Positions 15,517 to 25,354 of a DNA stretch of 64,000 bases are shown here, piece after piece. How positions within the stretch are numbered: the stretch's first letter is position 1; each line of letters begins with the position of its first letter. The notes under the pieces were generated by a model. It saw only the letters and a list, made by a program, of their open reading frames with translations, was not told where the DNA came from and searched no databases. The stretch covers positions 49,102-113,101 of the forward strand of contig CAIXFN010000083.1 in assembly GCA_903918755.1 (NCBI GenBank), read 5' to 3'. A program made the position numbers and the translations under genes. The DNA is from an uncultured Pedosphaera sp. (GTDB lineage Bacteria > Verrucomicrobiota > Verrucomicrobiia > Limisphaerales > Pedosphaeraceae).

Positions 15517-18105
15517 ATGAGCACGGAAAGTTTACAACTGCGGGTCGCGATCAGCGGGCTGGAGGCCGCGCAAGCGGGCATGGAGCGCCTGGCCAAAAGT
15601 GTGGAACATCTGGGGGAAACCGCCAAGCGAATCGGGGAGATCGGGATTGCTTTGATCGGGTTGGAGGGCCTGGGCGAAACGGCAATGCGCGTCATTGAAC
15701 TGGGAAGCAGTTTGGAGACGTTGAAGGCGCGGACCGGGGCCAGCATCCCGGATTTGATTTCGCTCGGACGCATTTTGCAGGAAAACGGCGGCGAGGCAGC
15801 CGAAGCGGCGATCCTATTTCAGCACTTGCAGCGGGGGATTGCGGAGGCCGCGGAGAGCGGGGGCGACATGGCGGCGGCTTTGCAATTCATCGGGCTGGAT
15901 GCCGCGAAGCTGTCCGCGCAGGACCCGGGGAAGCAATTCTTTGCGGTGGCCAATGCCCTTTCCAAGGTGGAATCGCAGGTCAAGAAAACCGAGATCGCCA
16001 TGGTGATTTTCGGCCGGTCCGGTGCCGTGGTCAATCAGGCGTTCGGCAACATGGGCAAGGTCCAGTCGGAGTTTGCGGACAAAAGCAACTGGAAGGTGGT
16101 CATGGAGCGCAACGCGGAGTTGCTGCACGGGATGGAGGTAGCGATCATCCGTTTCAAGGATAATGGCTTGCGGGCGATGGCGGGCTTTCTGGATCAGTTG
16201 ACGCCGATGTTTGCCGAAACGTTTGCCGCCATTGGGAGCCTTGATTTGACCGGGGCCGGTCAGAAGATCGGGGCGTTTGGCGCGGTGGTCATCCAAAGCT
16301 GGCGCGATGGGAAGTTTGTGGAGTTGCTCGCGTTGCTCATCGAGGCGGGATTTGAACTGGGGAAGGCGGGGGCGTGGCGCGTATTCCAATCGTTAGAGGC
16401 GCTGATTCATTCCTCCCTGCCCAAGGCCGTCGGGGGCGGCCTCGTGGACCTCGTGATAACCTTCGCGACCAAAGCGGTGGAATTGGTGGCAAACATGATC
16501 GCCCCGATTGTGACACTGATCGCGGCTGCCGAGGATTGGGTTCTGGATCATTTGCGCGTGGGGATTGTGACCGTGGCGGAAGTGTTCAAGAAGGCGTTTT
16601 TCGATGCGGTGGATATGTTCGGGCAGCGGCTCGAATTTGTGCTCAACCTGTTTGTGGCGGGTCTGAATAAGGCCAGTAAGCTGATGGGCGGCAAGGGGGA
16701 TGGGAAGCCCTTTGTTTACGACAACCTGAACTATACCCCGCAGGGGGCGGATGCGGCGGGGGGCTTTGACGAGAAGTTCCGCAAGTACGCCTTAATGACC
16801 GGGGACGCGGCAAAGAGCCTGACCGGTTATCTGGAAACCAATTTGCAGAAAAGCCGCGAGGCGTTGAAGGTGGCCGGGGGGATCACCGGGGCCGATAACC
16901 AGCAAATGACGGCGCTCCAGCGATTAAACTCGCTGATGGATGAACAGTTGAAAACGCGAGCGAAAATCGCGGAGGCGAATCCGGCGGGCGAAAAGGCGGG
17001 CAAGATGAACGAGGAAATCACGCTTTACAACACCCTGCACGGGCTCGAACTCGCCCGGATGGCGTTGGAGCAGGACATGGTTGATGTGCGCCAAAAGGCC
17101 GCGTTGGAGGAAGCGAACATAGGCCGGACCGAGGTTGAAAAATGGGCCATCCAGAAAAAGGCGCTGGCCGATGAAAGGTACCTGCAAGAACAGATCGTCG
17201 CGTTGCTGCAACGGAAGTACGAGATTGTTTACAAGCAGGACCAGGCCAAGGCCGATGGCGTGCAAAAGGAGTTGCAGGCCGCGCAGGCCAAAGGCGGGGA
17301 CCTGGGCGTGCAGCAAGCCAAGAACGGCGGCGACCCGAACAGCATCACGTCGCAGATGACCATAACCATGACGAAGCTTAAGAACGAATGGGGCACCTGG
17401 GCGCAACAAGTGGCGGGCACATTTGAAAAGACGTTCAAGAGCGCGATCCGCAGTATCAGCGACGGGATCACCGGCCTGATTATGGGCACCAAAACGTGGG
17501 GGCAGGCGCTCCGCGACATTCAATATTCGATCCTCACCGCGCTGGTGAGTGCGATCATTAACATGGGCGTGGAATGGGTTTTGACCCACGTTATCATGCG
17601 GGAAGCCATGATCATCACGAACGCGATCGGTACGGCGTTGGGCTGGTCCCAGGTGGCGAGCACGAACGCGCAAGAGGCGAGCAAGGCCCCTATGCTGGCG
17701 ACGAACGCGGCGACGGCCTCCGTGGGCAGCTATGGCGCGGCGAGCATCATCGGCATGGTGGCCGCGATTGCGGCAATCGGTTTGGTGATTGCGGCGGCGA
17801 TGGGGGCCTTTGCCGATGGCGGTTACACGGGCGACGGGGGCAAGTACGATGTGGCGGGCGTGGTCCATCGCGGGGAGTTCGTGATGCCTGCCAGCGCGGT
17901 GTCCAAGATCGGCGTCCCGGCGTTGAACAGCATGAAGAATGGCAATGCGCCGTCGGCCTCCGGGCTCAGTGGCCCCGGCGGGGTAACGCATGTCCATCAC
18001 TATTGGGACGCGGAAAGCTCAATGGTAAACCACATCCGGAGTAATCCCAATGTGCAGCACGAGGTTATGGCCGTCGTGAGCAAAAACGTTCACCGCATCC
18101 GCTAA
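15517..18105 (+). CDS. Tape measure protein
   Basis: An 862-residue protein that sets tail length and occupies the tail lumen. It is largely helical with Ala-rich and coiled-coil stretches, has several hydrophobic segments in the middle (about residues 300-360) and near the end (about 740-765), and finishes with the typical tape-measure C-terminus ([21 protein letters not shown] then GEFVMPA). The ATG at 15517 follows the chaperone frame by 14 bases, with an A-rich leader. The upstream in-frame extension overlaps the chaperone gene and is rejected. Length is average for siphophages. Identification is firm. Confidence 0.9.
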   Translation: MSTESLQLRVAISGLEAAQAGMERLAKSVEHLGETAKRIGEIGIALIGLEGLGETAMRVIELGSSLETLKARTGASIPDLISLGRILQENGGEAAEAAILFQHLQRGIAEAAESGGDMAAALQFIGLDAAKLSAQDPGKQFFAVANALSKVESQVKKTEIAMVIFGRSGAVVNQAFGNMGKVQSEFADKSNWKVVMERNAELLHGMEVAIIRFKDNGLRAMAGFLDQLTPMFAETFAAIGSLDLTGAGQKIGAFGAVVIQSWRDGKFVELLALLIEAGFELGKAGAWRVFQSLEALIHSSLPKAVGGGLVDLVITFATKAVELVANMIAPIVTLIAAAEDWVLDHLRVGIVTVAEVFKKAFFDAVDMFGQRLEFVLNLFVAGLNKASKLMGGKGDGKPFVYDNLNYTPQGADAAGGFDEKFRKYALMTGDAAKSLTGYLETNLQKSREALKVAGGITGADNQQMTALQRLNSLMDEQLKTRAKIAEANPAGEKAGKMNEEITLYNTLHGLELARMALEQDMVDVRQKAALEEANIGRTEVEKWAIQKKALADERYLQEQIVALLQRKYEIVYKQDQAKADGVQKELQAAQAKGGDLGVQQAKNGGDPNSITSQMTITMTKLKNEWGTWAQQVAGTFEKTFKSAIRSISDGITGLIMGTKTWGQALRDIQYSILTALVSAIINMGVEWVLTHVIMREAMIITNAIGTALGWSQVASTNAQEASKAPMLATNAATASVGSYGAASIIGMVAAIAAIGLVIAAAMGAFADGGYTGDGGKYDVAGVVHRGEFVMPASAVSKIGVPALNSMKNGNAPSASGLSGPGGVTHVHHYWDAESSMVNHIRSNPNVQHEVMAVVSKNVHRIR

Positions 18106-18113
18106 AGGTCCGC

Positions 18114-20129
18114 ATGATACCAATCACCTACTTAGGAAACCCGGCTTACCTCCTGAATGACGCGCCAAACTGGGACGGCATCATCACGCTGGAAGCGGAG
18201 TTGCCGGTTGCCATCGAAAACGGGCTCGATGCGCACGAGACGCGCCGGGCGCTGGGCGACACGGCCCGGCTCACAATAACTTACAACGTAACGCTACTGG
18301 CGGGCTCGCTGCCGACGTTTCGCAATGCTTTGCAGGCCCTGAATGATCTTCCGGTGCTCTGCCCCCTTTGGATGGCTTGGTTTGACGCGGGCACGTCCCC
18401 TGCTGTGACTACAGCATTCTACGTCCTGATGGATGACTCCGCGGCTCCAGCCATTCAACCCGCTTCGGCTCAGCCTTTCGCTCGGCCCGCCTATCCCCTC
18501 CTAGTGGGCAGGCTGGCGAAAGTGCCTGAGCCAAAGTTGATTTCCGATGTGGAGGCGCTTGCTGAAATCAGTTTTACGGAGAACGACCAGTCTGCCGTGA
18601 GTTTCCCGGCGTTCGCAGCCCCGTTGACTTTCGCGGCGGCGAATGGTGCCCGGCCAGTCCTGCCATGGGTGCCGGATTGGAGCGTGATGCCGATGTCCGC
18701 CAAGGCGGCCGTCGATATTGAGCGGCAGAACATCGGCCATGGGCGCGTGACCGCAAACGCGATGTACCCCCAACCTCCCCGGCGGGATGTGGAGCAATCC
18801 TTTGTTTTGTCGGCTGCCGACAGTTGGAACTTTCTGTCCTTTTGGCTCGGCGTCGGCGCGACGGCGGGGAATTTTTGGATCCCAACGGGAGTCACCGAGG
18901 CGTTCTTAACGGCGAACATTCTGGCGGGTGACATGGCGCTGCATGTTGACAAACCGGCGGCCCGGGGCGGAAACGCTTACGTGCTGCTGGATGATTTGAA
19001 TAAGCGGGCGGCATTGCAGATCACGGGAACCGCCGGGAGCGCATGGAATCTCGCGGCGGCTCCAGGAGCGGCGTTCACGGCAGCGGATACGCGGATCGAG
19101 GCGCTGATGCTCGGGCGGTTTCAGGAATCGAAAATCTCGATGGCGTGGGAGGACACCGGGCAAGCCATCATCACAACGAAGTTTACAGAAACCCCGCTGG
19201 AGGCAGTGGGGGCGAGTAGCGAAACGGTGGGCAGCACCATGGGGCCGATGCCGACAAACGCATACCTGTACGTGTTTGCGGTAAACTACCCCGGGGCCAA
19301 CCAGACCTGGCGCTATACGAGTTTTGAGCGGGATGTCACGAACGGCGGCCACACCTTCACGGCGGCTTTGCTGGAGCATGGGGACATCCAGGAAACGGCG
19401 GTTCTGGACCGGCAGACGGTCGAAATCAAGAGCCGCAACTTTGCCGGGAATCCGCTCGCGATGCTGGTCCCGTTCCAACTCGAATGGCCTTTGCTGCTCT
19501 CAATCTACGAGGTGGATGTACCGACGGCGGGCGGGACGGCTGCCACCAATCCGCGTTGCTATTTTGTCGGCGAGGTCACGAAGTGCGACACGGAGGGGCC
19601 GTACCTGAATGCGACGGCAGGCAGCCTCACCAGCCTGTTTGAACGCAAGATTCCCCGGCGCATTTACAATCCGGGCTGCAACTGGATTTTGTTCGAGAGC
19701 AAATGCGGCGTGGCGAAAGCAAACTGGAAATGGCAGGGGATTGTTTCCGGGTGGGACGCGCCATCATCCGGCCTTAGCCTGGCTTCGGTGGTGTCGGTAG
19801 CCTCGCCTGTAAACACAATCGCCCTAACGGCGCATCTGTTCGCGGGCGGTTATTTGACGGTGGGCAGCGGGAGCGCGGTGCAATACCGGATGATCGCGGA
19901 GTCCACGGCGGCAATCGCCGGGGCCTTGACGCTCAGCGTGAGCACGGGCTTTTTCAACGCGCCGAACATCGGGGACGTGGTCACTTTTTACCCGGGATGC
20001 GACGGGCAGAAAGCGACGTGCGAGGGCACCTTCGCGAACTATTTGAACCATGGCGGATATCCCTGGATTCCGGCGGCCAACCCCACCACGGCGCAAATCT
20101 ACTCCAACAATTACGGGCAAAAGAAATGA
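18114..20129 (+). CDS. Distal tail protein with C-terminal DUF2163/BR0599-like domain
   Basis: A 671-residue protein right after the tape measure, where distal tail and hub-assembly proteins are encoded. The N-terminal half contains a beta-rich region beginning ITYLGNPAYLLND, possibly a distal-tail domain. The C-terminal part carries the signature of DUF2163/phage BR0599 proteins: ERKIPRRIYNPGCNWILFES followed by KCGV at about residues 510-535, with a cluster of cysteines including CDGQKATC near 620. In smaller phages these two parts are separate genes (gpM/gpL-like), so this may be a fusion. Its stop overlaps the next gene by ATGA. Confidence 0.7.
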   Translation: MIPITYLGNPAYLLNDAPNWDGIITLEAELPVAIENGLDAHETRRALGDTARLTITYNVTLLAGSLPTFRNALQALNDLPVLCPLWMAWFDAGTSPAVTTAFYVLMDDSAAPAIQPASAQPFARPAYPLLVGRLAKVPEPKLISDVEALAEISFTENDQSAVSFPAFAAPLTFAAANGARPVLPWVPDWSVMPMSAKAAVDIERQNIGHGRVTANAMYPQPPRRDVEQSFVLSAADSWNFLSFWLGVGATAGNFWIPTGVTEAFLTANILAGDMALHVDKPAARGGNAYVLLDDLNKRAALQITGTAGSAWNLAAAPGAAFTAADTRIEALMLGRFQESKISMAWEDTGQAIITTKFTETPLEAVGASSETVGSTMGPMPTNAYLYVFAVNYPGANQTWRYTSFERDVTNGGHTFTAALLEHGDIQETAVLDRQTVEIKSRNFAGNPLAMLVPFQLEWPLLLSIYEVDVPTAGGTAATNPRCYFVGEVTKCDTEGPYLNATAGSLTSLFERKIPRRIYNPGCNWILFESKCGVAKANWKWQGIVSGWDAPSSGLSLASVVSVASPVNTIALTAHLFAGGYLTVGSGSAVQYRMIAESTAAIAGALTLSVSTGFFNAPNIGDVVTFYPGCDGQKATCEGTFANYLNHGGYPWIPAANPTTAQIYSNNYGQKK

Positions 20130-20584
20130 AGGCTTTTTTCTCGACACTCCGCAGGTTGCTTGACCTGCACGACATCGCGGCGACCTGGATCGGGACTCCG
20201 TTTGTCCCCAACGCCCGAATCAAGCGAGGCGGCGTATCCTGCCAGATGCTCGCGGCGGAGATTTACCGGGAATGCGGAGCCTTGACAGGCGACGAGGCCG
20301 ATGGGGTGCCCGAGGGGCCGATGGACTGGAGCAACGCGAACAATACCAGCCTGATCGAAGCATGGTTGGACGATATGCCGCACCGGTTCGCGCCGGTAGA
20401 GCGCCCCTGGAAGCCGGGCGATTTGATCGGGTTCCGCCTGGGCGGGTGCCTGCATCATTTGGGCGTGGACGTAGGCGGCGGCCGGATGATCCATTGCCTG
20501 CGACCCGACGGAGTGCGGTACAACCGAATTGACGACGCAACCTATCTAAAACGTATTTCCCGAATCTGGAGGCCAATCGAATGA
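20126..20584 (+). CDS. NlpC/P60-type tail peptidase (gpK-like)
   Basis: A 152-residue cysteine peptidase likely carried on the tail tip to open peptidoglycan during DNA entry. The catalytic Cys39 sits in RGGVSCQMLAAEIYRECG, His111 in GGCLHHLGVDVGGGRMIH, and His123 is the probable third residue. This is the compact NlpC/P60 layout found between BR0599-type and tip proteins in many phages and gene transfer agents. Start is the ATG overlapping the upstream stop; its own stop overlaps the tip gene by ATGA. It is a virion enzyme rather than the missing endolysin, although a double role is possible. Confidence 0.8.
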   Translation: MKAFFSTLRRLLDLHDIAATWIGTPFVPNARIKRGGVSCQMLAAEIYRECGALTGDEADGVPEGPMDWSNANNTSLIEAWLDDMPHRFAPVERPWKPGDLIGFRLGGCLHHLGVDVGGGRMIHCLRPDGVRYNRIDDATYLKRISRIWRPIE

Positions 20585-23500
20585 GCATGACACCCGCCAA
20601 CATGGACACCCCGAACCGGGGGCCATTCGGTATCCAAGACCAACAGACCGCGACCAACCAGCAAGGGGTGCCGGTGACGTACTTCGCCGGGACGCGCAAG
20701 ATCGCGGCGACCTGGTTAAGCCCGGTTTACAATTTGAAGGCTGTGCTGGCCCCGTCCACGGGAAAGAAAGGCGGAGCGAACGGCAAGGGGAGCAAGTCAT
20801 CGGGCGGGAACACGAACCCCGCGAACTATGACTATTACGGGACCGTAGCGGGCGGCCTTTGCGTGGGAGAGAGTTACGCGATAACCTCGATCATTTCCCA
20901 AGGCGCGGAGATTTGGCCGATTGGCAAAGCCTGGGCGGTGTCCGTGGGTGCGCTGGTGGGAGATTTGTTTGTTTACGACGCGCAGACCTATATTTGCCAA
21001 ACGAGTCACACGACCAGCAACGACAAGGCCCCGCCGAATGCTACCTATTGGTCCCTATACGTGTTTACACGAGGGGGCGGACCTTATGATGACATTTCCG
21101 TGCAGGAAAACCTGCCGGGGAAATCGACGGCCAACCTGGGCACGTTCCGCATTTATTGGGGAACCTCCGCGCAAACCGTGGACCCGCATTTGCAGGCGGC
21201 GGGCAACGATTACGGGCACGATCATCCCAACTACCAGGGCATGACGTACTTTGTGATTATCGACTTCCTGCTCGGGCAGGGGACGCAAACCGCGCCCAAC
21301 ATTGAAGTTGTTTTGCAGCGGCTTCCCACGCAGTCCGTGATTACAGGCGTTTCCGCCGGGCTCCGGGACGGGCAAGCCAATCTCGCGGCGGTGGCCATGG
21401 AAGTGTTGACAGAGCAAAACATGCTGGGGCAAGCGGTGACGCTGATCGACAGCGCGAGTTGGCAGACTGTGGCGGACCTGATGGACAATCAGAACGCATT
21501 GATGGCTTGCTCGCCCCTTATGGCCGAACTGGGGAGCATTCACGAATTTTTCGACCGACTGCGCGAACTATCGGACAATTTCGTCCGCTTCGATTGCATT
21601 TCGCAGACGATTGAAACCGGCCTTTACCGGCACGGGCAGGCCCCGGCGGGTGGTACTTATGTCACGTTGACCGAGGCGGATTTGACGGAGCGCCCGAAAC
21701 TCGCGGGCGGGGCATGGACGGAGGTTAAGAGCAGGAGCATGGTGCGTTACTCGGACCGGGTGATTTCATATTCGGATTGCAGCGTGAAGGCCGATGACCC
21801 GCGGGCGTATGCGGTCATTCAGGAGCACCGGACGGATAACATTGACCGGCCTTGGATCACGCGCATGTCTCAAGCGATGATGCACGGGGCGGAGAGTCTC
21901 CGCACGACGGGCAGGCCGATCATTCAAGCGGAAATTGCGGTCCGCAGGGAAAGGGGCCGGGTAATCAAGGCGGGGGATTATATCCTGCTGGATGTGGACC
22001 TTGAGCCGGGCTCGCTTTCGATCACGGAGTTTTTCCGGGTGGAGAGCCGGACCATTCCAATGACGGGGCCGATCCGGCTTTCAATCATCGCGGACAATAC
22101 TTTGTCCCCGCTCCCCTATCAGAAGGACGGCACTCCGAAGCTGGCCCGCCAGGTGGTGGCCTTGCCGATCACGAATTTCCGCTTTTTCGAGGGCACGTTC
22201 GGACTCACGGGCGAGAATGGCGCGGTGCTCGTGCTGGCGCAAAGGCCCAACCTGCTGACGACGGGATTTCACCTTTACTTTGACACGTCCTCGGGCGGCA
22301 CCTTTGCGGCGGCATTGGGCGGCCAAACCAATTTCGCCTGCCAGGCAACGCTTACGGGCGCGGTGGCCGCCGGGGACAGCACCGTCGCCATTAACGTGGC
22401 AGCGCAGCCTGATTCCATGTGGGCCACCTTGCAGCCCGGAGATTTGGCGGCGGCGGATGATGAACTGTTGGCGGTGATTGTCAGCGTGGTGCCTTCGGGA
22501 ACTTATGCGGGCCAAGTGGCGGAGGACAGCAACGGGTATTCGCTCGTGGAGTACTGCAGCATATCGGCCAGCACGTTGACCAGCGCGGGCAACTACACGC
22601 TGACGGTGTTGCGCGGGCGCATGAACACGCAGCCGCTGGCGTTCACGACGGCCCATAGCGAGGTCTGGATTATTCCCAAGGCATCCTTGGTGCCGTTCAA
22701 TCACGCGCAGTTTGCGACCTTGCGGGCCAACCGGGTGGCGGGATTGACCCCGGATCATGGCTACCTTCGGATGACGACGTTTACATTTTCCGGCGAGTTG
22801 CTGTTGAGTGATGCCACGAGCGAATATTTCCGGTTTCCGCTGAAAAGCCCGTCGGCTCCAAATCTGGTGTTGACGGCCCCGACCAGCCTTTCATTGACCT
22901 TGACCAGCCCGACATTTCCGTACGCGTTGAATGTCGCGGGGACCTGGAGCAGTGCCGACGCGGACCTGGTGGATTATCAAATCCTCTGCCAGAAGGACAC
23001 GGACACGGCTCCGCGATTGATCAAGGAACAAGTTTTCACGAACAGCCCGGCGGCCAGTTTCGATCAGACAATATTCTTGGAAGCGGCAGGGACTTACATC
23101 ATTACGCTGCGGGCTTACAACGCCACGGGGCTGACGACGGAGGTTGAAATTGATGTGGGGGTGACCGGGTCCGGGGCCAAGGTCATGCCGCCGGTCATCA
23201 GCTTTCGCGGGGTCGTGTTGACCGCAAACGAATACGGGTATTTCGGGCGGCTCGACGCGGTGACGCAGACGCCGGGGGCGCAAGTGCATTGGCAGAAGCG
23301 TTACACCCTGGACCAGCCGGGCACGGTTTGGAGTGCGTGGAGCGCCACGGTGGATTATCCGGGAGCCCCGGCGGTGCACATCCCCCAATATGTTCAGTTG
23401 GTGCAAGACCTTGCCTTTGGGCTTACGAGCGGGTCCCTGTCCGTTTCCGGGTCGTTGAGCACGATTGGCAGCCTGACGGTGAGCGGGACAACCTCGGGCA

Positions 23501-23823
23501 GTCTGACGGTGAGCGGGTCAACCGCAGGCAACTTGTCGGTGAGTGCTTTCGACAACGTCACCTTTGCATCGGTGACCGGGAATACCTCGGGCTCTCTGAC
23601 GATTTCGGGCACCGCGACGGGCTCTCAAACTTTTAGCGGCACAACGTCGGGATCATTGACCACGGGCGGGAGCCTGACCACCAGCGGGACCCTGGGCGTG
23701 ACAGGTCAGATCACATCCGCCTGGCCCTGCACGTTCGTGGAGTTCAAATTTTGGGCGACGTGCGCGGGGATGACGGACTCGGCCGCGGTTACGGTGACGT
23801 TCCAGGATGGGACTTACGTGTGA
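20581..23823 (+). CDS. Tail tip / central fibre protein (gpJ-like)
   Basis: A 1080-residue protein, the last of the tail operon. The N-terminal half has a hub-like pattern (KSRSMVRYSDRVISYSDCSV and VRRERGRVIKAGDYILLDVD), followed by a region with a WIIP segment and one or two fibronectin-III-like domains (about 760-870). The C-terminal 130 residues consist of Ser/Gly/Thr repeats before a compact end domain (CTFVEFKFWATCAGM). In lambda the equivalent J protein binds the host receptor with its C-terminus. Two starts are possible: 20581, overlapping the previous stop, or the Met two codons later. Confidence 0.75.
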   Translation: MSMTPANMDTPNRGPFGIQDQQTATNQQGVPVTYFAGTRKIAATWLSPVYNLKAVLAPSTGKKGGANGKGSKSSGGNTNPANYDYYGTVAGGLCVGESYAITSIISQGAEIWPIGKAWAVSVGALVGDLFVYDAQTYICQTSHTTSNDKAPPNATYWSLYVFTRGGGPYDDISVQENLPGKSTANLGTFRIYWGTSAQTVDPHLQAAGNDYGHDHPNYQGMTYFVIIDFLLGQGTQTAPNIEVVLQRLPTQSVITGVSAGLRDGQANLAAVAMEVLTEQNMLGQAVTLIDSASWQTVADLMDNQNALMACSPLMAELGSIHEFFDRLRELSDNFVRFDCISQTIETGLYRHGQAPAGGTYVTLTEADLTERPKLAGGAWTEVKSRSMVRYSDRVISYSDCSVKADDPRAYAVIQEHRTDNIDRPWITRMSQAMMHGAESLRTTGRPIIQAEIAVRRERGRVIKAGDYILLDVDLEPGSLSITEFFRVESRTIPMTGPIRLSIIADNTLSPLPYQKDGTPKLARQVVALPITNFRFFEGTFGLTGENGAVLVLAQRPNLLTTGFHLYFDTSSGGTFAAALGGQTNFACQATLTGAVAAGDSTVAINVAAQPDSMWATLQPGDLAAADDELLAVIVSVVPSGTYAGQVAEDSNGYSLVEYCSISASTLTSAGNYTLTVLRGRMNTQPLAFTTAHSEVWIIPKASLVPFNHAQFATLRANRVAGLTPDHGYLRMTTFTFSGELLLSDATSEYFRFPLKSPSAPNLVLTAPTSLSLTLTSPTFPYALNVAGTWSSADADLVDYQILCQKDTDTAPRLIKEQVFTNSPAASFDQTIFLEAAGTYIITLRAYNATGLTTEVEIDVGVTGSGAKVMPPVISFRGVVLTANEYGYFGRLDAVTQTPGAQVHWQKRYTLDQPGTVWSAWSATVDYPGAPAVHIPQYVQLVQDLAFGLTSGSLSVSGSLSTIGSLTVSGTTSGSLTVSGSTAGNLSVSAFDNVTFASVTGNTSGSLTISGTATGSQTFSGTTSGSLTTGGSLTTSGTLGVTGQITSAWPCTFVEFKFWATCAGMTDSAAVTVTFQDGTYV
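23420..23700 (+). repeat. SGSLTVSG-type repeats at the tip protein C-terminus
   Basis: About ten to twelve imperfect copies of an 8-11 residue unit, variants of SGSLTVSG, TSGSLTISG and SGSQTFSG, lie just before the final domain. The DNA units (for example AGCCTGACGGTGAGCGGG) are partly conserved. The pattern suggests a rigid beta-structured stalk presenting the end domain (inference). Confidence 0.8.
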
Positions 23824-23828
23824 ACCAT

Positions 23829-24080
23829 TTAGACGGGCTGGCGCTCGTAAGCATGGCGGGGCATGTCGCACTGTGTACGGTTGATGCGGGCCTTGAACTT
23901 GGCCTCAATGCGGTTGATTTCTTCCCTTGGCCATGTGATTTGGTACGATTCGCTGAGAACTATATGCTGCTGCCCGTTCTGCCGCCATCGAAAGCAAAGC
24001 TTCACGAAGCCGCCTCCCCAGTCGAGCAGTTCGCAGTTGTCGCCGTCGGGCTCGGACAGTTTGGTTACCGGATTAATCAT
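23829..24080 (-). CDS. Small ORF downstream of the integrase
   Basis: An 83-residue protein on the same strand as the integrase, starting 4 bases after its stop, so the two are probably co-transcribed. The sequence (MINPVTKLSEPDGDNCELLDW, later ITWPREEINRIEAKFKARIN) looks protein-like, hydrophilic and mildly basic. No excisionase or helix-turn-helix motif was recognised. A + strand frame over the same bases is less protein-like and is rejected. Function unknown. Confidence 0.6.
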   Translation of the reverse strand: MINPVTKLSEPDGDNCELLDWGGGFVKLCFRWRQNGQQHIVLSESYQITWPREEINRIEAKFKARINRTQCDMPRHAYERQPV

Positions 24081-24084
24081 AAAC

Positions 24085-25212
24085 TTATTTGTGCTGGTGT
24101 CTCGGCTTCGGGAGCAGCCCCATGAACTTGGCGGCGTCCTCCTTAAATATCAACGCCTTGTAATCCCGCAAGAGGATTCCGGCGGAGTTGCCCAGGAAGG
24201 CGGCCACCTTCCCGGCGTCCTGGTGGTGGGCAAGAAGATTGCTGGCGGCGGTGTGGCGGAGGATGTCTTGCGGCCACCGTTTCAACCCGAGAAAGTTCCG
24301 CAGGCCCCGAAGGTACCGGCGGCGGGTGGCGTAGGGCAGGGGCAGCGGGGATTTCAACGCCTTGGCGATCCGGAGCCATTCCACGGCGGGCGGGCATAAG
24401 GAGAGGTCAATTAGCCGGTGTCGCCTGATTTTGCTCTGCGCGGCCTCGATGCGGATGCGCTGGCGGTCCAGGTCGATGGCGTCCCAACCCAGCAAGTCCG
24501 CCTCGGACTCGGGACGCAGGCCCACGAAAAGGGAGAGCGCGAGCCAGCCCAGGAATCCCGGCCGGCGGCGGCGCGCCCAGAGAATTGCCTTGATGACTTG
24601 TTTTGGGGTGAGGATGGATGCCGCCTTGCGGTCTATCGAAACCGGCTCAACCCGGATGCAGGGATTTTCCGGGATGTACCGCCGACGCCAGCAGAGATCA
24701 AAGAGTGCGCTCAATCGCCCCAGGTTGCTCCTGCGGGTGGATGGGGATTCGTTACGGGCCGCGAACCAGTCCTCAATCACGGACAGCGTCACTTGGTTGA
24801 CGGGCAGGGATTCCCGGCCCGAGGCGAACTTTTCCAAATACTTCTGGAGCCCGTCGATGTAGCCGGGTCGGCGCTTCGCTCTTTCCTTGGCCTCGATCGT
24901 TTCCGTGATGGCCGCCCCGAGGGTGGGGCAGGACTTGGAAGATGCGGGGGTAGCCTGTGCCATTTGCCAAACTTGTTTCAGGGTCATGCCGGATTGCCGG
25001 ATTTCCCCGAGGGTCGCCATGACCTCCGCCTTCTCCCCGGCGGTGAGCAGGCCCCACGCTTTGCCCAGGTCTGCCCGTTCGGCGCGTGCGGATTTCAACG
25101 CGCCCTCAGCCTTGTTCCGGTCCGTAAAGTATTGGCGCTTGCGGGTCCCCCCCGAGCCAAGCTCAACGATCCAGCAGGGTTTGCCTCGTAGGGTGCCAGG
25201 TTTCAGGTTCAT
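24085..25212 (-). CDS. Tyrosine integrase
   Basis: A 375-residue phage integrase that recombines the phage and chromosomal attachment sites. An N-terminal arm-binding region (1-45) precedes a core-binding domain (about 97-185) and a catalytic domain (about 200-365). Catalytic residues visible are Arg233 (LFVGLRPESE), Lys261 in the beta-hairpin, Arg319 (DILRHTAAS) and the nucleophile Tyr351 (LLRDYKAL). The usual His of the His-x-x-Arg box is Asp316, and the LGH box reads LGN (Asn342). It is encoded next to tRNA-Ala on the same strand and is the last element gene before the host. The start is the ATG following two GGCGACAAA repeats. Confidence 0.9.
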   Translation of the reverse strand: MNLKPGTLRGKPCWIVELGSGGTRKRQYFTDRNKAEGALKSARAERADLGKAWGLLTAGEKAEVMATLGEIRQSGMTLKQVWQMAQATPASSKSCPTLGAAITETIEAKERAKRRPGYIDGLQKYLEKFASGRESLPVNQVTLSVIEDWFAARNESPSTRRSNLGRLSALFDLCWRRRYIPENPCIRVEPVSIDRKAASILTPKQVIKAILWARRRRPGFLGWLALSLFVGLRPESEADLLGWDAIDLDRQRIRIEAAQSKIRRHRLIDLSLCPPAVEWLRIAKALKSPLPLPYATRRRYLRGLRNFLGLKRWPQDILRHTAASNLLAHHQDAGKVAAFLGNSAGILLRDYKALIFKEDAAKFMGLLPKPRHQHK

Positions 25213-25232
25213 TTTGTCGCCAGTTTGTCGCC
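25213..25232. repeat. TTTGTCGCC direct repeats upstream of the integrase start
   Basis: Two identical nonamers, 25213-25221 and 25224-25232, are spaced 11 bases start to start, about one helical turn, and lie immediately before the integrase ATG on the minus strand. They could be protein-binding sites, such as integrase arm-type sites or an autoregulatory operator; they also cover the ribosome-binding region. Confidence 0.55.
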
Positions 25233-25303
25233 GTTAAACATACGCTCTCAAAGAGCACTTGAACGACACTGCCTTAACACGTAAGACAACGCAAGAAGAA
25301 ACT

Positions 25304-25334
25304 AAAAAGCCCTTTGAACATTGTTCAAAGGGCT
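25304..25334 (-). terminator. Intrinsic terminator of tRNA-Ala
   Basis: The stem AGCCCTTTGAAC pairs with GTTCAAAGGGCT around a 3-base loop (25308-25334). On the minus strand it is followed by a run of T (complement of 25304-25308). It sits 20 bases downstream of the tRNA 3' end. Confidence 0.85.
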
Positions 25335-25354
25335 GTTTTGCTGGCGAAATAGGA

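Noticed and set aside
20126..20584. Reading the NlpC/P60 protein as the phage endolysin
   Set aside because: Its position between distal tail and tip genes with ATGA coupling on both sides fits a virion-associated tail peptidase; a lysis role cannot be excluded but is not supported.
23751..24125. A + strand frame overlapping the integrase end
   Set aside because: It competes with the tip protein end, the small minus-strand gene and the integrase; its sequence is less protein-like.
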